This document shows, piece after piece, positions 43,801 to 53,214 of a stretch of DNA of 64,000 nt; position 1 is the first letter of the stretch; each line of letters begins with the position of its first letter. The notes beneath the pieces are model-generated. The model was not told where the DNA came from. It was given only the letters and a program-made list of their open reading frames with translations, and searched no databases. Origin of the DNA: Haemaphysalis longicornis. Taxonomy: Eukaryota > Arthropoda > Arachnida > Ixodida > Ixodidae. The DNA is taken from NCBI GenBank assembly GCA_013339765.2, contig CM023454.1:134185399-134249398 (forward strand), in the 5' to 3' direction. The position numbers and the translations under genes are program-made.

Positions 43801-45176
43801 AAAACGTTGACGGAGCATCAACTTCTGGGACCGTGCTGGGAATGCTTTGGAATACAGAGCATGATTGTTTTGACTTATCGCCCAAAGCAGTAACCCAGTA
43901 CTTGGCTTCGGTCACATCTAACTCGAAGCGTTCTTTGCTGAAGACGGCGGCCAGGATCTTCGATCCACTTGGAGTTCTCGCGCCATTTGCTGTCACAGCT
44001 AAGATCCTGTTTCAACAATTGTGGATGAGGCAGGTGTCATGGGATGCTGAGCTACCCACCGATGTAGCTATGTTGTGGAAAGCCTGGTGCGCCGATCTAC
44101 TCCAGCTGGTTTCGATTAGGATCCCACGGTGCGTGAGACATGGGCTTGACACAGTAGTGAAAGCTGCTGACATTCATGTTTTCGTAGACGCCAGCTTGAA
44201 AGCATATGGAGCGTGCGCATACCTCAAGGCTTCAGACACCAATGATCATGTTGTCACTTCCTTGATTATGGCCAAATCTCGAGTGGCACCGATGAAAGCC
44301 TTGACTCTTCCGAAACTGTGCACCTGGAGCTGTGCTGTGCACCTGGAGTTAACAACCGGACTCTCTTCGGACGCTTTCGTTCTCGCTTTTCGTCGGTTCC
44401 TGGCGCGCCGAGGGGTACCGTGCACTTTGTACTCCGACAACGCGCTCGCATTCAGAAGAGCTTCAAGAGATATCAAAGAGGCACGGAGGATAATGGGCAC
44501 CTCTCCATTATCCTCATTTCTCGCCACCAACCGGATTAAGTGGAAATTCATAATCCCAGCAGCGCCGTGGTGGGGAGGTTGGTGGGAGAGGCTGATTCGC
44601 TCCGTAAAGTCAGCCTTGCGGAAGGTGCTTGGAAAGACGAGCCTGAGCGCAGAGGAGCTGACCACGCTTCTTACAGAAGTAGAAGCTGTCATCAATTCAA
44701 GGCCTCTTACTTATACGTACACCAGTGCGGAGGAACCCTCGCCTATATGCCCTGCGCACTTTCTCATTGGAACTTCCTTGCTGAGAATACCTGGCCCAGC
44801 CAATGAGGATGACTCCTACATCAACCAGGTGACACGTGAAACCCCAATTAGCAAGCTTCGGTACCGGCAGAAGCTTTTGGACCACTTGTGGAATCGCTGG
44901 AGAAGAGAGTATATCCTTGAGCTGAGGTCCTTTCATCATCATCCAAGTGCGTCCAACCGAAGTTTACAAGTTGGGGACGTGGTCTTGGTGGAGGCAACTG
45001 GCACCCCCAGGAGCCTTTGGTTGCTGGGCCGTGTTACAGAAGTTTTTCCTGGACGAGACGGGATCACTCGGCCCTGTAGCTTGAAGACGCAGGATGGGAA
45101 GATAATTAAGAGACCGGTGCAGACACTTCATTTCCTAGAAATGGGACCTCCATCTTCTGGTGGGGGGAGAATGTAG
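40839..45176 (+). pseudogene. BEL/Pao Gag-Pol, one frame with two stops and a deletion
   Basis: Starts at ATG 40839 (MERRKSKISPRR). Gag has a coiled coil to ~100 and the BEL-type gag core PPLDVPVFRGELQLWTGFW (~130); zinc knuckles CFFCHSQKHSTRSC, CFRCTTKGHQARNC and CASCHGRHATTMC at ~376-440; a protease-like LDGGSQRSFI at ~506. TGA at 42696 ends the first part. RT follows in the same frame: LRVVFDASS, WDIEKEFLQIEV, TAG at 43473, VPFGSTSSPFLL and catalytic FYVDDLLIG (~43640). The Pao connection/RNase H region is next, but after ALTLPKL (44310) it jumps directly to the integrase core (VHLELTTGLS). The C-terminal domain ends at TAG 45174. Two stops and the deletion indicate a non-autonomous copy. 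Confidence 0.9.
45159..45171 (+). other. BEL polypurine tract
   Basis: ggtggggggagaa lies immediately before the 3' LTR, the place where plus-strand DNA synthesis is primed. Confidence 0.75.
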
Positions 45177-45272
45177 AAAAAGAGGTAGAGGAATAAAGAG
45201 AAGAAGAAGAAACTGCTCGGAACGGTGGCCTCCTGCCTTCTCTGCTTCTCTTCGCCCGCCCCTTTCTTAACA
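45172..45272 (+). repeat. BEL 3' LTR (101 bp)
   Basis: Near-identical to 40570-40669; followed by caagg. Confidence 0.95.
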
Positions 45273-45316
45273 CAAGGAAGAAGACCACAATGCCCTTCCC
45301 AGGAACCACGGCCGGC

Positions 45317-45334
45317 CCTACGTTCAGGGCGCCA
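45317..45334 (-). other. gypsy-A primer-binding site
   Basis: On the minus strand tggcgccctgaacgtagg starts two bases after the 5' LTR end. TGG at its start fits a tRNA 3' CCA. The tRNA was not identified. Confidence 0.75.
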
Positions 45335-45336
45335 AA

Positions 45337-45581
45337 TGTGGTACCGGGGTTCTTGCACCCGGCCGCGGTTCCCCAGAAAGACACTAAGCCCCCTCGATCA
45401 CACCTTTACTGGGAGTCCCGCTCCGCCAAGGTCCACTGCTCAGCCGATCCGGCTGCACACACGTAACCCAGCCGAGTCCGCCATGTTCCATACTATCTCA
45501 TCTCGCGCCACATCCTCATACTCCGCCTACACATGTCCATCGCGTGGGATTGTCCACCGCCACTAGTGCCGGATTCCCACA
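45337..45581 (-). repeat. gypsy-A 5' LTR
   Basis: 245 bp; upstream LTR in the element's own direction. Followed on the plus strand by tgcc, the second target copy. Confidence 0.95.
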
Positions 45582-46130
45582 TGCCATAATGCCCATATAT
45601 GCTAAAATATTGAACTAATCCTGTGCTATGTTCCAGGCCATGCTGGAGTCACGGGGAATGAGACCGCGGATCGAATGGCTGCCGCTGCTGCACTTGCAAA
45701 TACAGTGGACATAGCAACAATACCTTACAGTGATCTCAAGCCACACATAAGACAACACCTTCGGAAAACATTGCAAGCCGACTCGAGTACACGGACAGAC
45801 AACAAGTTATACGTAATAAAACCACACTTAGGACAATACACTAGTGACTCACATGACAGATTCATCGAAGTCGCCTTAGCTAGATAAAAGATAGGTCACG
45901 CGCACGCGACACACTCCCATCTACTCACTGGATATCCAATACTCCTGTGTAGCAGGTGGGGGGAGGGCCTGTCCATACTTCACGTCCTCATTACATGCAA
46001 AGCACTCCACACAACAAGATGCAAGCACTTCCCTCAACACAACAGACAACATATTCCACTACACCCAGCACTGTTTTTAGCAGATGATTCTATGATTCCT
46101 CTACGACACACTTTCAAGTTTCTTACATAA
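45582..46130 (+). pseudogene. I-copy 1 RNase H end and C-terminal zinc motif
   Basis: Resumes after gypsy-A with GHAGVTGNETADRMAAAAAL-type text (last RNase H catalytic Asp in TAD), then TIPYSDLKPHIRQHLRKT and, after stops, WGEGLSILHVLITCKAL, the remnant of the C-terminal CxxC...H...C finger. It aligns with 57920-58300 of I-copy 3. Degenerate. Confidence 0.8.
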
Positions 46131-46337
46131 ATCAATTTTTTAAAACTCATTTCATATCACGCGTAGTTTTTGCACCTAATTTTTTTGCACCTAATAGTTT
46201 TTTCCATTGACTATCACACCCTGGCCTCTTACACCAGCCATCATCATTGTCTTTTACTGATTTTACTGATTTAATTTTTGCTTTTGTTGAGCAATTTTAG
46301 AGATTACATCTTCATTCATCATACTTAACCATTGTTT

Positions 46338-46400
46338 TGGCGCTCTTTGCCCTAGTTGGCCTTGCGCCATAAACATCCAACCATCATCATCATCATCAAT
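46338..46400 (+). other. I-copy 1 3' hairpin and (atc)n tail
   Basis: tggcgc (46338-46343) pairs with gcgcca (46364-46369) around a ~20-nt loop, followed by aaacatccaa and repeated atc to the target duplication at 46401. The same arrangement ends the other I copies. Confidence 0.7.
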
Positions 46401-46410
46401 TTCAGAAATG

Positions 46411-46647
46411 CAAGTATCGCGGGGCGCATTTTACACGTAATTGAAAGATTTGCAGCAGAGACTTTCAGGGGTAGAAGCCGCAGTAGTGGCACCTATACAG
46501 TCGGGTGACAAAGTGAGTATATTTGAAGAATACGTTAAAAAGGAAAGAGAAGAATTCGCCCAACTAAACAAAAAAGTAGATGACTTCGAGAATAGAGGCC
46601 ACAGGAACAACATTCTAATTTTTCGAATATACGACGTGGCTGAATAA
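46411..46647 (+). pseudogene. LINE-A ORF1, remainder
   Basis: Continues ORF1 downstream of I-copy 1. A coiled coil (EEYVKKEREEFAQLNKKVDD) leads to ENRGHRNNILIFRIYDVAE, the start of the RNA-binding domain, then a stop at 46645. Later ORF1 sequence to about 46900 is frame-broken. Confidence 0.7.
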
Positions 46648-47064
46648 AAATGTTGATTTATATTTCGCGACGTAGTATTTCATTTCGATGTTTTACGACT
46701 TCACAAAACAAATGGCTTTCCTGCGCAACTGCTCTAAATTCAAAGGCGCGAAGTCGTGTGTACCTAGCTCTGAGGACTTCTCGGAGCTTGTTAGGATACT
46801 GCGTGGTAAAGTATGACAATCCGCTAAAACTGAGTGCGCCTGGTGGGTAAGCTGAGATTTTCTTTTCGACGACCTAAAGTAAACGACAACATACACACTT
46901 GGAATATTGCCGAAAATAAGAGGGTACTATTAAGTCGCGAGCAGCACAGTGAGACCATAGCTGCATCTAGGCAGAATGCGTCACACAGCCAGAAAATGTG
47001 ACGCTTGTTTGCTATCGCCTAACGCAAGAAGCATAGTTACAAAACGGGTAAGTTAGAAGAACCC

Positions 47065-48655
47065 TTGTTGATGTTAGACTATTATGTAGTCCTAACCACA
47101 GAGACATCGTTGAACGCTGATGTGCATGATTCAGAAATGGCACCTCTAACGTATGCCATTTTTCGCAAAGACTGCGATGGCCGTGGCGGTTGTGTGGTAA
47201 TGGCGATTAAAGACGGAAAAGATTTCCTTGAGGAAAAAGGCATACCAAATTATGAAAGCATCTGGTGCATGCTCAAAATAACTGATTCAGGGCTACTGAT
47301 AGGCAGCATTTACCGGCGTCCTAACGCCTTAGATGACTGTCCTAATCAACTTCATGAATTTTAAATAGTATGATGTCTCATAGAATAAAAGTTGTACTTA
47401 CCGGCGACCTCAATCTACCAGGTCAGCTGGACCAGGTCAGCTGGATTGGACGAACTTATCAGCTAGCGCCAAGAAGGCAGTTAGCCGTCAACTACTCGTG
47501 AATACCGCATTAGGCTTTTTTATCTCAAATAGTTCAACAGCCAACCGGCATCCAAGGTTCTTCTTCTCTTCTCGACTTGGCCCTTGCTTCACAACCTATA
47601 GACTCAGAAATTAGTGTCTAAGAGGGTGTATCTGATCATAAACTGCTATTATTGAGCTACTTCTTCATGGTTCTCGATTAAGACGTAACAGGTGCAATGC
47701 AAGAACAGTAGTTAAAATGTACAACCAAGCAGATGATGCAATCATGATGCAACCTTCAAAGACTGTGGGACGGATTGACGGCTAATAGTTTTGATACAGT
47801 GAAATATGTATGGTTGAAATTGAAGCATGCCATTGAATATCGTGAGCAGCATTTCTTCCCGTCGATAACAAAGAGAACGAATCGTGACACACCATGGGTA
47901 ACAAGTGACATTATTCCTCTCAAACGAAGAGCACAACAAATGCGCAAACATAGAGATAACCCCGCAATCATTCGTCAACTTTGCAACGAATTGCGCTCTA
48001 AACTGAAAAAAGCCAGAAGCCACTCTTTTTCCACAAACCTAAATACTTTTATGAATCATGAACTTCGAACACATTGGAGCTATCTGTAAAAACGTGATGT
48101 TGCTGTTCAGCAAATAGATGTCAATAGAATTGTTGTCACGATGTTCGTGTTGTCGTTAACTCTTTTAACAAGCTATTCCAGTTCGCCTTCTCGGGCATTC
48201 CCGGGCCAGTCCATAGCCAATGTTATCACGAGTCTGCGAATCCTGGAATTGAGATTACAGAACCGGGAATTCTTAACTTGCCCCTGAATATTGACATAGA
48301 ATTTATAGGACCTGACAATATTTCGAACTCTTTTTACTGCGATATGAAGAACAACTAACACCATTTTATGCTACATCTTCAGAACACCAGTATCAATGGC
48401 TTTAGTCCCATAACATTTGCTCTGCGTAAAAAAACCATCTCACAATGACCGCAAAGAGTTTCTGGTAAATAACTACAGCCCGATGTCACTAACAAGTTGG
48501 TACTGTAAACTTTTAGAACATATCACCAGTAAGGCCATGATGACGTTATCTTGAACAAAACGATCTACTTTATGATAGACAGCATGGTTTTTGTAAAGGG
48601 CTTTTGGCAGGCACCCAACTGCTTGAAATCCCCCTGACTTCTCTTCGACAATTAT
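47065..48655 (+). pseudogene. LINE-A ORF2 endonuclease, linker and RT start
   Basis: Endonuclease pieces: VVLTTETSLNADVHDSE (catalytic Glu in TTET), FRKDCDGRGGCVVMAIKDG, GSIYRRPNA (to 47364), then IKVVLTGDLNLPG near 47385 and a VSDHKLL-like SDH block near 47625-47645. The linker KRTNRDTPWVTSDIIPLKRRAQQ (47868-47940) precedes a garbled stretch. RT fingers appear near 48465-48520 as NNYSPMSLTSWYCKLLEHI across frames. It ends at 48655 where I-copy 2 begins. Numerous shifts. Confidence 0.7.
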
Positions 48656-48769
48656 CCCGCACGGGGCACCTTGAGTAATCTTGGTGACGGTGTTGGCGAC
48701 ACCGCGGAACCCGAACCCCCACCATAAGCTGGATCCAAACGTGGTGATGTGTTTTTAAGGTGAAGTGTA

Positions 48770-50170
48770 GAAACCTCAAACGGTGGCCGTCGGAGGCCAG
48801 GTCAAGCTCTGGCGGGTGGGCTTCCTATCTGTTTAACAGGCAGCGAGCTCCGGGACCTCTCAAGCAATCAGGGTAAGGTTTGAGAAGGACGTACCCCCGT
48901 CCCCTGCTTTTTCCCGATGCCTCATAGATAGATAAAAAAACCTTGTAAACCAGATCAGTCCCTCAAACGAACCACACCGATGTTCCGTACCTTCCCTTTA
49001 CAACTTGCACTTTCCCAAAACCTTATAACTATCCATAATTCTTGATAATCGAATCACTTGAAAAAGACCAGCCTGTTGCCTCAATGTCCATGTTTCTGAT
49101 TTCCAAAATTATAGAAGGAATAATTGAAAAACACTACAAAGCCAAAAACCAAAGAACTGGAGAGCTCCTGGTAGAATTCACCACCTAACAACAGGCCACA
49201 AATCTCCTCATCCAGACAAGTATTGCCGATCTGGCCACCAAAGTCACGCCCCACCGCAGCCTCAACTGCTCGCAGGACGTGATGTCGGAACCAGATCTGA
49301 CAAACGAGCACGGAAGCCGATCTAGACGCGGTGAGAAATCAGGGTGTGGCTGCAGCCAGGCAGATGTCTATCAGACGAGATAATCAGGAAATAAATACCA
49401 GGCACATTATCCTCACATTCGACCGTCAACACGTCCGGGCCATATCAACCCAAGATTCATTCGGTGCTCCGTCCGAGCGTACATCCCGAATGCATGGCGC
49501 TGTTACAAGTGCCAGCCGTTCGGGCATGGTACCAATAACTTCTGTCGGGGCCAACTAACATGACACAAGTGGGCACGACAAGGTCATCCCGCAGATAATT
49601 CTCCCTCAAATAAATTCCTTTGCGTCAACTGCCAAGGACCGCACAGCACGAATTCGCGAGGCGCGGAGACATTCAAAAGTGAAATGAAAATCACCAACAT
49701 CAAAGTCACAGAAAACATCACCTTCACGAAGGCGCGAAAGAGGTTCGCCTCTTTCCCACTGGGGAGCTATGTCGATGCACGCCGGGGGGCAGCGCGGCGT
49801 CGGGTTTTGGCGGCGACCCAGTATCGCGAGTCATACCTGGCCTCACCTCCGTCCATCCTTGGGGTTGCCTCCATCGGCCCAACCCGTAACCACCCCGACT
49901 GCTCCGTCAGCAGTGGCTGTGGTGGCATCCACGCTCCTTGGGGATGCTGCTGCAAATACGGTTTCCTCCTCTCCACCTGCCAGAAGCAAGCGCGAGAGCA
50001 CGGAGGAAATGGAGACGGAGGAAACCACAGCAGTTCCCACGCTCGCCGGACCGCCTGTGCCACCCGGGCGCTCCTGAAGCCCTGGATGGTAGCGGCCAAA
50101 ACGAAGGGCACCGGAAACAGTGCCAAGTTCGTAAGGTTCCTGTACTCCGGGTGCCCCTTCCAAATCTGAT
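48770..50170 (+). pseudogene. I-copy 2 ORF1 remnant
   Basis: Scattered over frames: VTPHRSLNCSQDV-like text near 49245-49285, zinc-knuckle remnants near 49505-49680 (CQPFGHGTNNFC-like, then VNCQGPHSTNS), then ITNIKVTENITFTKARKRFASFPLG (49688-49760) which matches I-copy 3. A Pro/Ser/Thr-rich tail with ARRTACATRA follows. At least five frame breaks. Confidence 0.7.
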
Positions 50171-50359
50171 GTCGACATTGATGTGGGACCCTTCATGTCT
50201 GCTTCGCAGCAGGAGTGCGTCCCTCTATCTAAACCTCCAGATAAGTTGAAAAAACCCTCCCAAGAGTGCAAGCCCCCAAAACCTTTTGAAAATAGTCACA
50301 CTCCAGTATCTCCAACACATCATAATAGGATAAGGAAATACTGTTCAATAAAACTGCAG

Positions 50360-51295
50360 AGGCCGTCTGAATAATCTTGAGACGTGTACGCACTTCTGGA
50401 TACTAATCAGCAAAATGTAATGTGTGTCCAAGAAAAACATTTACATTCCAATCGATCAAATTTCCTAAATAGCTATATGGTATTCATAAAAAAATAGGGT
50501 TGGCTGCATACACTCTTCGTGCAGTGTGGCCATAATAGCCCGACAATACTTTACATGCCACCCTATCGCCTTCAACACCGTCCGTGATACTGTAGCAATA
50601 CGCACAATAATATACAGAATGTTCATAACGGCATTCTGCATTTACATTCTTCCGAATTTTGCACATTCGAGCTTTGAAATTGAGGCACTGGTTCACCAGC
50701 TTCCAGAAACGTATCTCCTCACAGGCGACCTTAACACCCACAATTCTCTTTGGGGCTCTTCTCGCACGGATGCCCGAGGTCGCCTGAAATTGAAGTTCTT
50801 AACATCCTCGGGAGCATTCCTTTTCAACAAGAAACCGCCTACATTCCAAATCTTAGCACACAACACATATTCGAATATTGACTTTGCTGTTGTTTCTGCA
50901 ATTCTCTTTGCGTGTCCTGAGTAGGGTGAAATGGCTGCTGCTGCACTCGCGAAAACGGTGCACATCCCAACAGTACCCTACACTGACTTGAAACCACACA
51001 TAAAACAACAACTACGTAAAACATGGCAAAAACATCGGAGTGACCAAAAGAACAACAAACTCCACATTGTAAAGCCACACTTGGTACGATACACAACCAA
51101 TTTGCACAACATACACGCAGACGTTGCCCTTGCTAGATTACGGATAGGCCACGCTCATGTAACACACTCCCACCGGCTCACAGGACATCCAAGACCCATT
51201 TGTAGCGGGTGTGGAGAGGCCCTACCTGAAATCTATGTACTACTCCATTACAAACCACTAGACACAACACGACATAAACACTTCACCCAACCTTA
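50360..51295 (+). pseudogene. I-copy 2 ORF2 remnant: endonuclease fused to RNase H tail
   Basis: Endonuclease blocks VMCVQEKHLHSN (near 50420) and, in one frame at 50526-50924, AFNTVRDTVAIRTII, LTGDLNTHNSLWGSSRTDARGR and YSNIDFAVVSAILFACPE with a stop. A second frame begins at 50931 with MAAAALAKTVHIPTVPYTDLKPHIKQQLRKT, which belongs ~2.6 kb further on in I-copy 3. The C-terminal finger reads CSGCGEALPEIYVLLHY, with later residues changed. No RT is present. Confidence 0.8.
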
Positions 51296-51599
51296 GAGAC
51301 AACACATCCTGTTACTTCCAGCGTTTTTTCCTTTCGGATGATCCTACACTTTCTGTCAAGCGTGTTTTCAAGTATTTAGCAAGTTAAATTTTTAGACTTA
51401 ATATTATACCGCGCATGATCACAACCTGGCCTATACACTAGTTCTCCTTACTGTTTTTTACTGATTTTGCTTTTGTTCTAGCGGACTGATTTTAGTGTTT
51501 ACATTCTCACCTCTTATATATAACCATTGTTTTCGCGCTCTTTGCCCCAGTTGGCCTCGCGCCACCAACATCCAACCATCACCAACATCATCAAATAAC

Positions 51600-53037
51600 C
51601 GCAGGACACACTAAAGAAGCAAGAGTTTCGGACTTTGCCGAATTTGGTAACAGCCAAAATATTCAGAGCTTACAGCAAACATCACTTGTCCGAGTATTTT
51701 CAACACAATAACAGTAAGAAAATGTGGAAGGTGGCGGAATAATTGATGGGGAGAGTTAACCAGCGAGCGTAAGTGACAAATTAAGAAAGAACTTTCCGAA
51801 CAAAAACCCGCGTGATTTCCGCCATAAATTTAACGCCACGTGTATACAAGCCGCTTAGGCATTGATGGAAGCCGCGGACAAATATAGAACGCCCACGGAA
51901 GAGTACACGCTACTTCACGCGTGCGCTAAGAGCTTATCTGCAGCTGATTACCGAATCAGAACATCATTCGCCGAATGAATCCGTTGAAACCGGCCGGATT
52001 TGACAACATTCGACTAAGAGACTTTCTGTGCCACTACAGCAGAATAAAACATGCGCTTTTAAAGAATAATTATGGATTATTTAAAACAGGAAACATATCC
52101 AAATGACTGAAATTTTTCTTTGTGGGACCATTTCCAAACACGTAAAAAAGGCGAGCTGGGTAACTACAGACCGATTGCAGCATTATCAGGGTTGTTTCAT
52201 GTAATGGAGAAGCAGATTGCGCCAGTAATGCAATCCTTTTGCAAACATTACAACTTAAATAGACCTGAACAGTTTGGTTTCACAAAAACCGAAACAGTAT
52301 TTTGCTTTTACAAGAATTTTCGGACCTCGTAACTTTTGTATTGAAAATGACGAAGCCGTCTTAGTCTTATTTTTAAAGCTATCAAAAGCATTCGACACCG
52401 TAAACCAAAAATTGATGTTGCAAACGCTTAGATTTTTGGGGTTTCTTGGCAATTTCTTAATTTCTTAACGAGTTATTTCTCACAACAATTTCAATGCGTA
52501 AAACGCCTTGTCGAGCACAGCAGACCTAAAGAGATATAATGGTGAGTGCCTCAGAGCAGCGCATTAAGTCCCATACTTTTCAATATATACCAATCTTAGA
52601 TATATTCCCACATAAGTGGAACGTGTTCCACTATGAAGGTGACACCGCTATAGTTCCGAAAATCACCGATTCTTTGTGGGTAAAAGACGCATAAAAATGA
52701 CATTCACGCCATTATGCATTCGTTCAAACATAATTAAATATTTGTAAATCTACAGAAAACAAAATGGTTATGCTTTGCGAGCACACAATAAATTGTTTGC
52801 CTGGATGAACCTATATATTCGCATACATCACAATGTAGATCTCTTAAATGGAGGCCCCTTGCATTAGAGCCCGAAGTGAAATATTTGGGCATCTTCTTTG
52901 GTGAAAACATAGATTAAACATGTGCTGTTTGCATTGAAGATATTAAGGTGTGTAGTAGCTATGATTCACAAGTTGAGAGGTTAGGCACTATTGAAATTAA
53001 TGCAAACCATATATAAATCACTTGAGGAAGGAATTTT
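51600..53037 (+). pseudogene. LINE-B reverse transcriptase, decayed
   Basis: The linker reads SKHHLSEYFQHNNSKKMWKV near 51670-51730. RT blocks: KPAGFDNIRLRDFL near 51985, GELGNYRPIAALSGLFHVMEKQI near 52150-52220, LNRPEQFGFTKTET near 52255 and LSKAFDTVNQKLMLQTL near 52378-52430. The catalytic box region (about 52640) reads HYEGDTAIV, suggesting Glu-Gly-Asp in place of x-A-D-D. Many stops. Confidence 0.65.
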
Positions 53038-53214
53038 GAATTACCCAATATGCCCCGCACGGGGCACCTTGAGCAATCTTGGTGACGGTACTGGCGATAC
53101 CGCGGACCCCGAGCCCCCAAACATAAGCTGGATCCAACCGTGGCGATGTGTTTATAGGTACAGGGTTAGAAACCACGAACGGTGGCCGTCGGAGCCCAGG
53201 TCAAGCTCCGGCGG

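Larger units (their letters stand above)
40570..45272 (+). mobile_element. BEL/Pao element with ~100-bp LTRs, inserted in gypsy-A leader
   Basis: LTRs at 40570-40669 and 45172-45272 (TGTAG...TAACA) differ by a single base indel. caagg duplicates flank it. The internal part has a primer site, one gag-pol frame in BEL/Pao order and a purine tract before the 3' LTR. It is only 4.7 kb because part of RNase H and the integrase N-terminus are missing, and the frame has two stops. It lies in opposite orientation to gypsy-A, between that element's primer site and gag. LTRs this short are unusual for the class. Confidence 0.95.
34847..45581 (-). mobile_element. Ty3/gypsy element gypsy-A, full length, holds a BEL insertion
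   Basis: Direct 245-bp LTRs (TGTGG...CCACA) at 34847-35091 and 45337-45581, flanked by a 4-bp tgcc (34843-34846 and 45582-45585). It inserted into the RNase H region of I-copy 1. Reading right to left: 5' LTR, primer site, leader interrupted by the BEL element, gag-pol (40380-35911), ~820-bp 3' untranslated part, polypurine tract (35092-35104) and 3' LTR. The LTRs differ at 7 of 245 positions by eye. Own length is about 6.03 kb. Confidence 0.95.
26460..46400 (+). mobile_element. I-clade LINE, I-copy 1, broken into three parts
   Basis: Own sequence: 26460-27693 (leader, ORF1), 31271-34846 (ORF1 end, ORF2 endonuclease, RT, start of RNase H) and 45582-46400 (RNase H end, 3' region), about 5.6 kb in all. 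LINE-C fills the first gap and gypsy-A the second. The start, cccgcacggggcaccttgag, is shared with copies at 48.66 and 53.05 kb. The 3' end has a tggcgc/gcgcca hairpin and an (atc)n tail. A perfect 10-bp target duplication proves the outer ends. Confidence 0.9.
25893..48655 (+). mobile_element. CR1/L2-like LINE-A with 2A-like peptide, split by I-copy 1
   Basis: The 5' part (25893-26459) has two tandem leader units, a TATA/initiator pair and the beginning of ORF1 with a 2A-like motif. It is interrupted by I-copy 1 (26460-46400), which is flanked by a perfect 10-bp ttcagaaatg (26449-26458 and 46401-46410). The LINE resumes at 46411 with the rest of ORF1, endonuclease, linker and the start of the RT, and is cut off by I-copy 2 at 48656. 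Its own coding length is heavily mutated. Confidence 0.8.
48656..51594 (+). mobile_element. I-copy 2, internally deleted and possibly chimeric
   Basis: Begins cccgcacggggcaccttgag like the other I copies and ends with the hairpin (51533-51564) and caacatcatc tail, yet is only 2.9 kb instead of 5.6. Endonuclease text passes directly into the end of RNase H near 50927, so the whole RT is missing. The flanks do not match: cgacaattat on the left is not repeated on the right, and the LINE pieces on the two sides are different. Confidence 0.8.
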
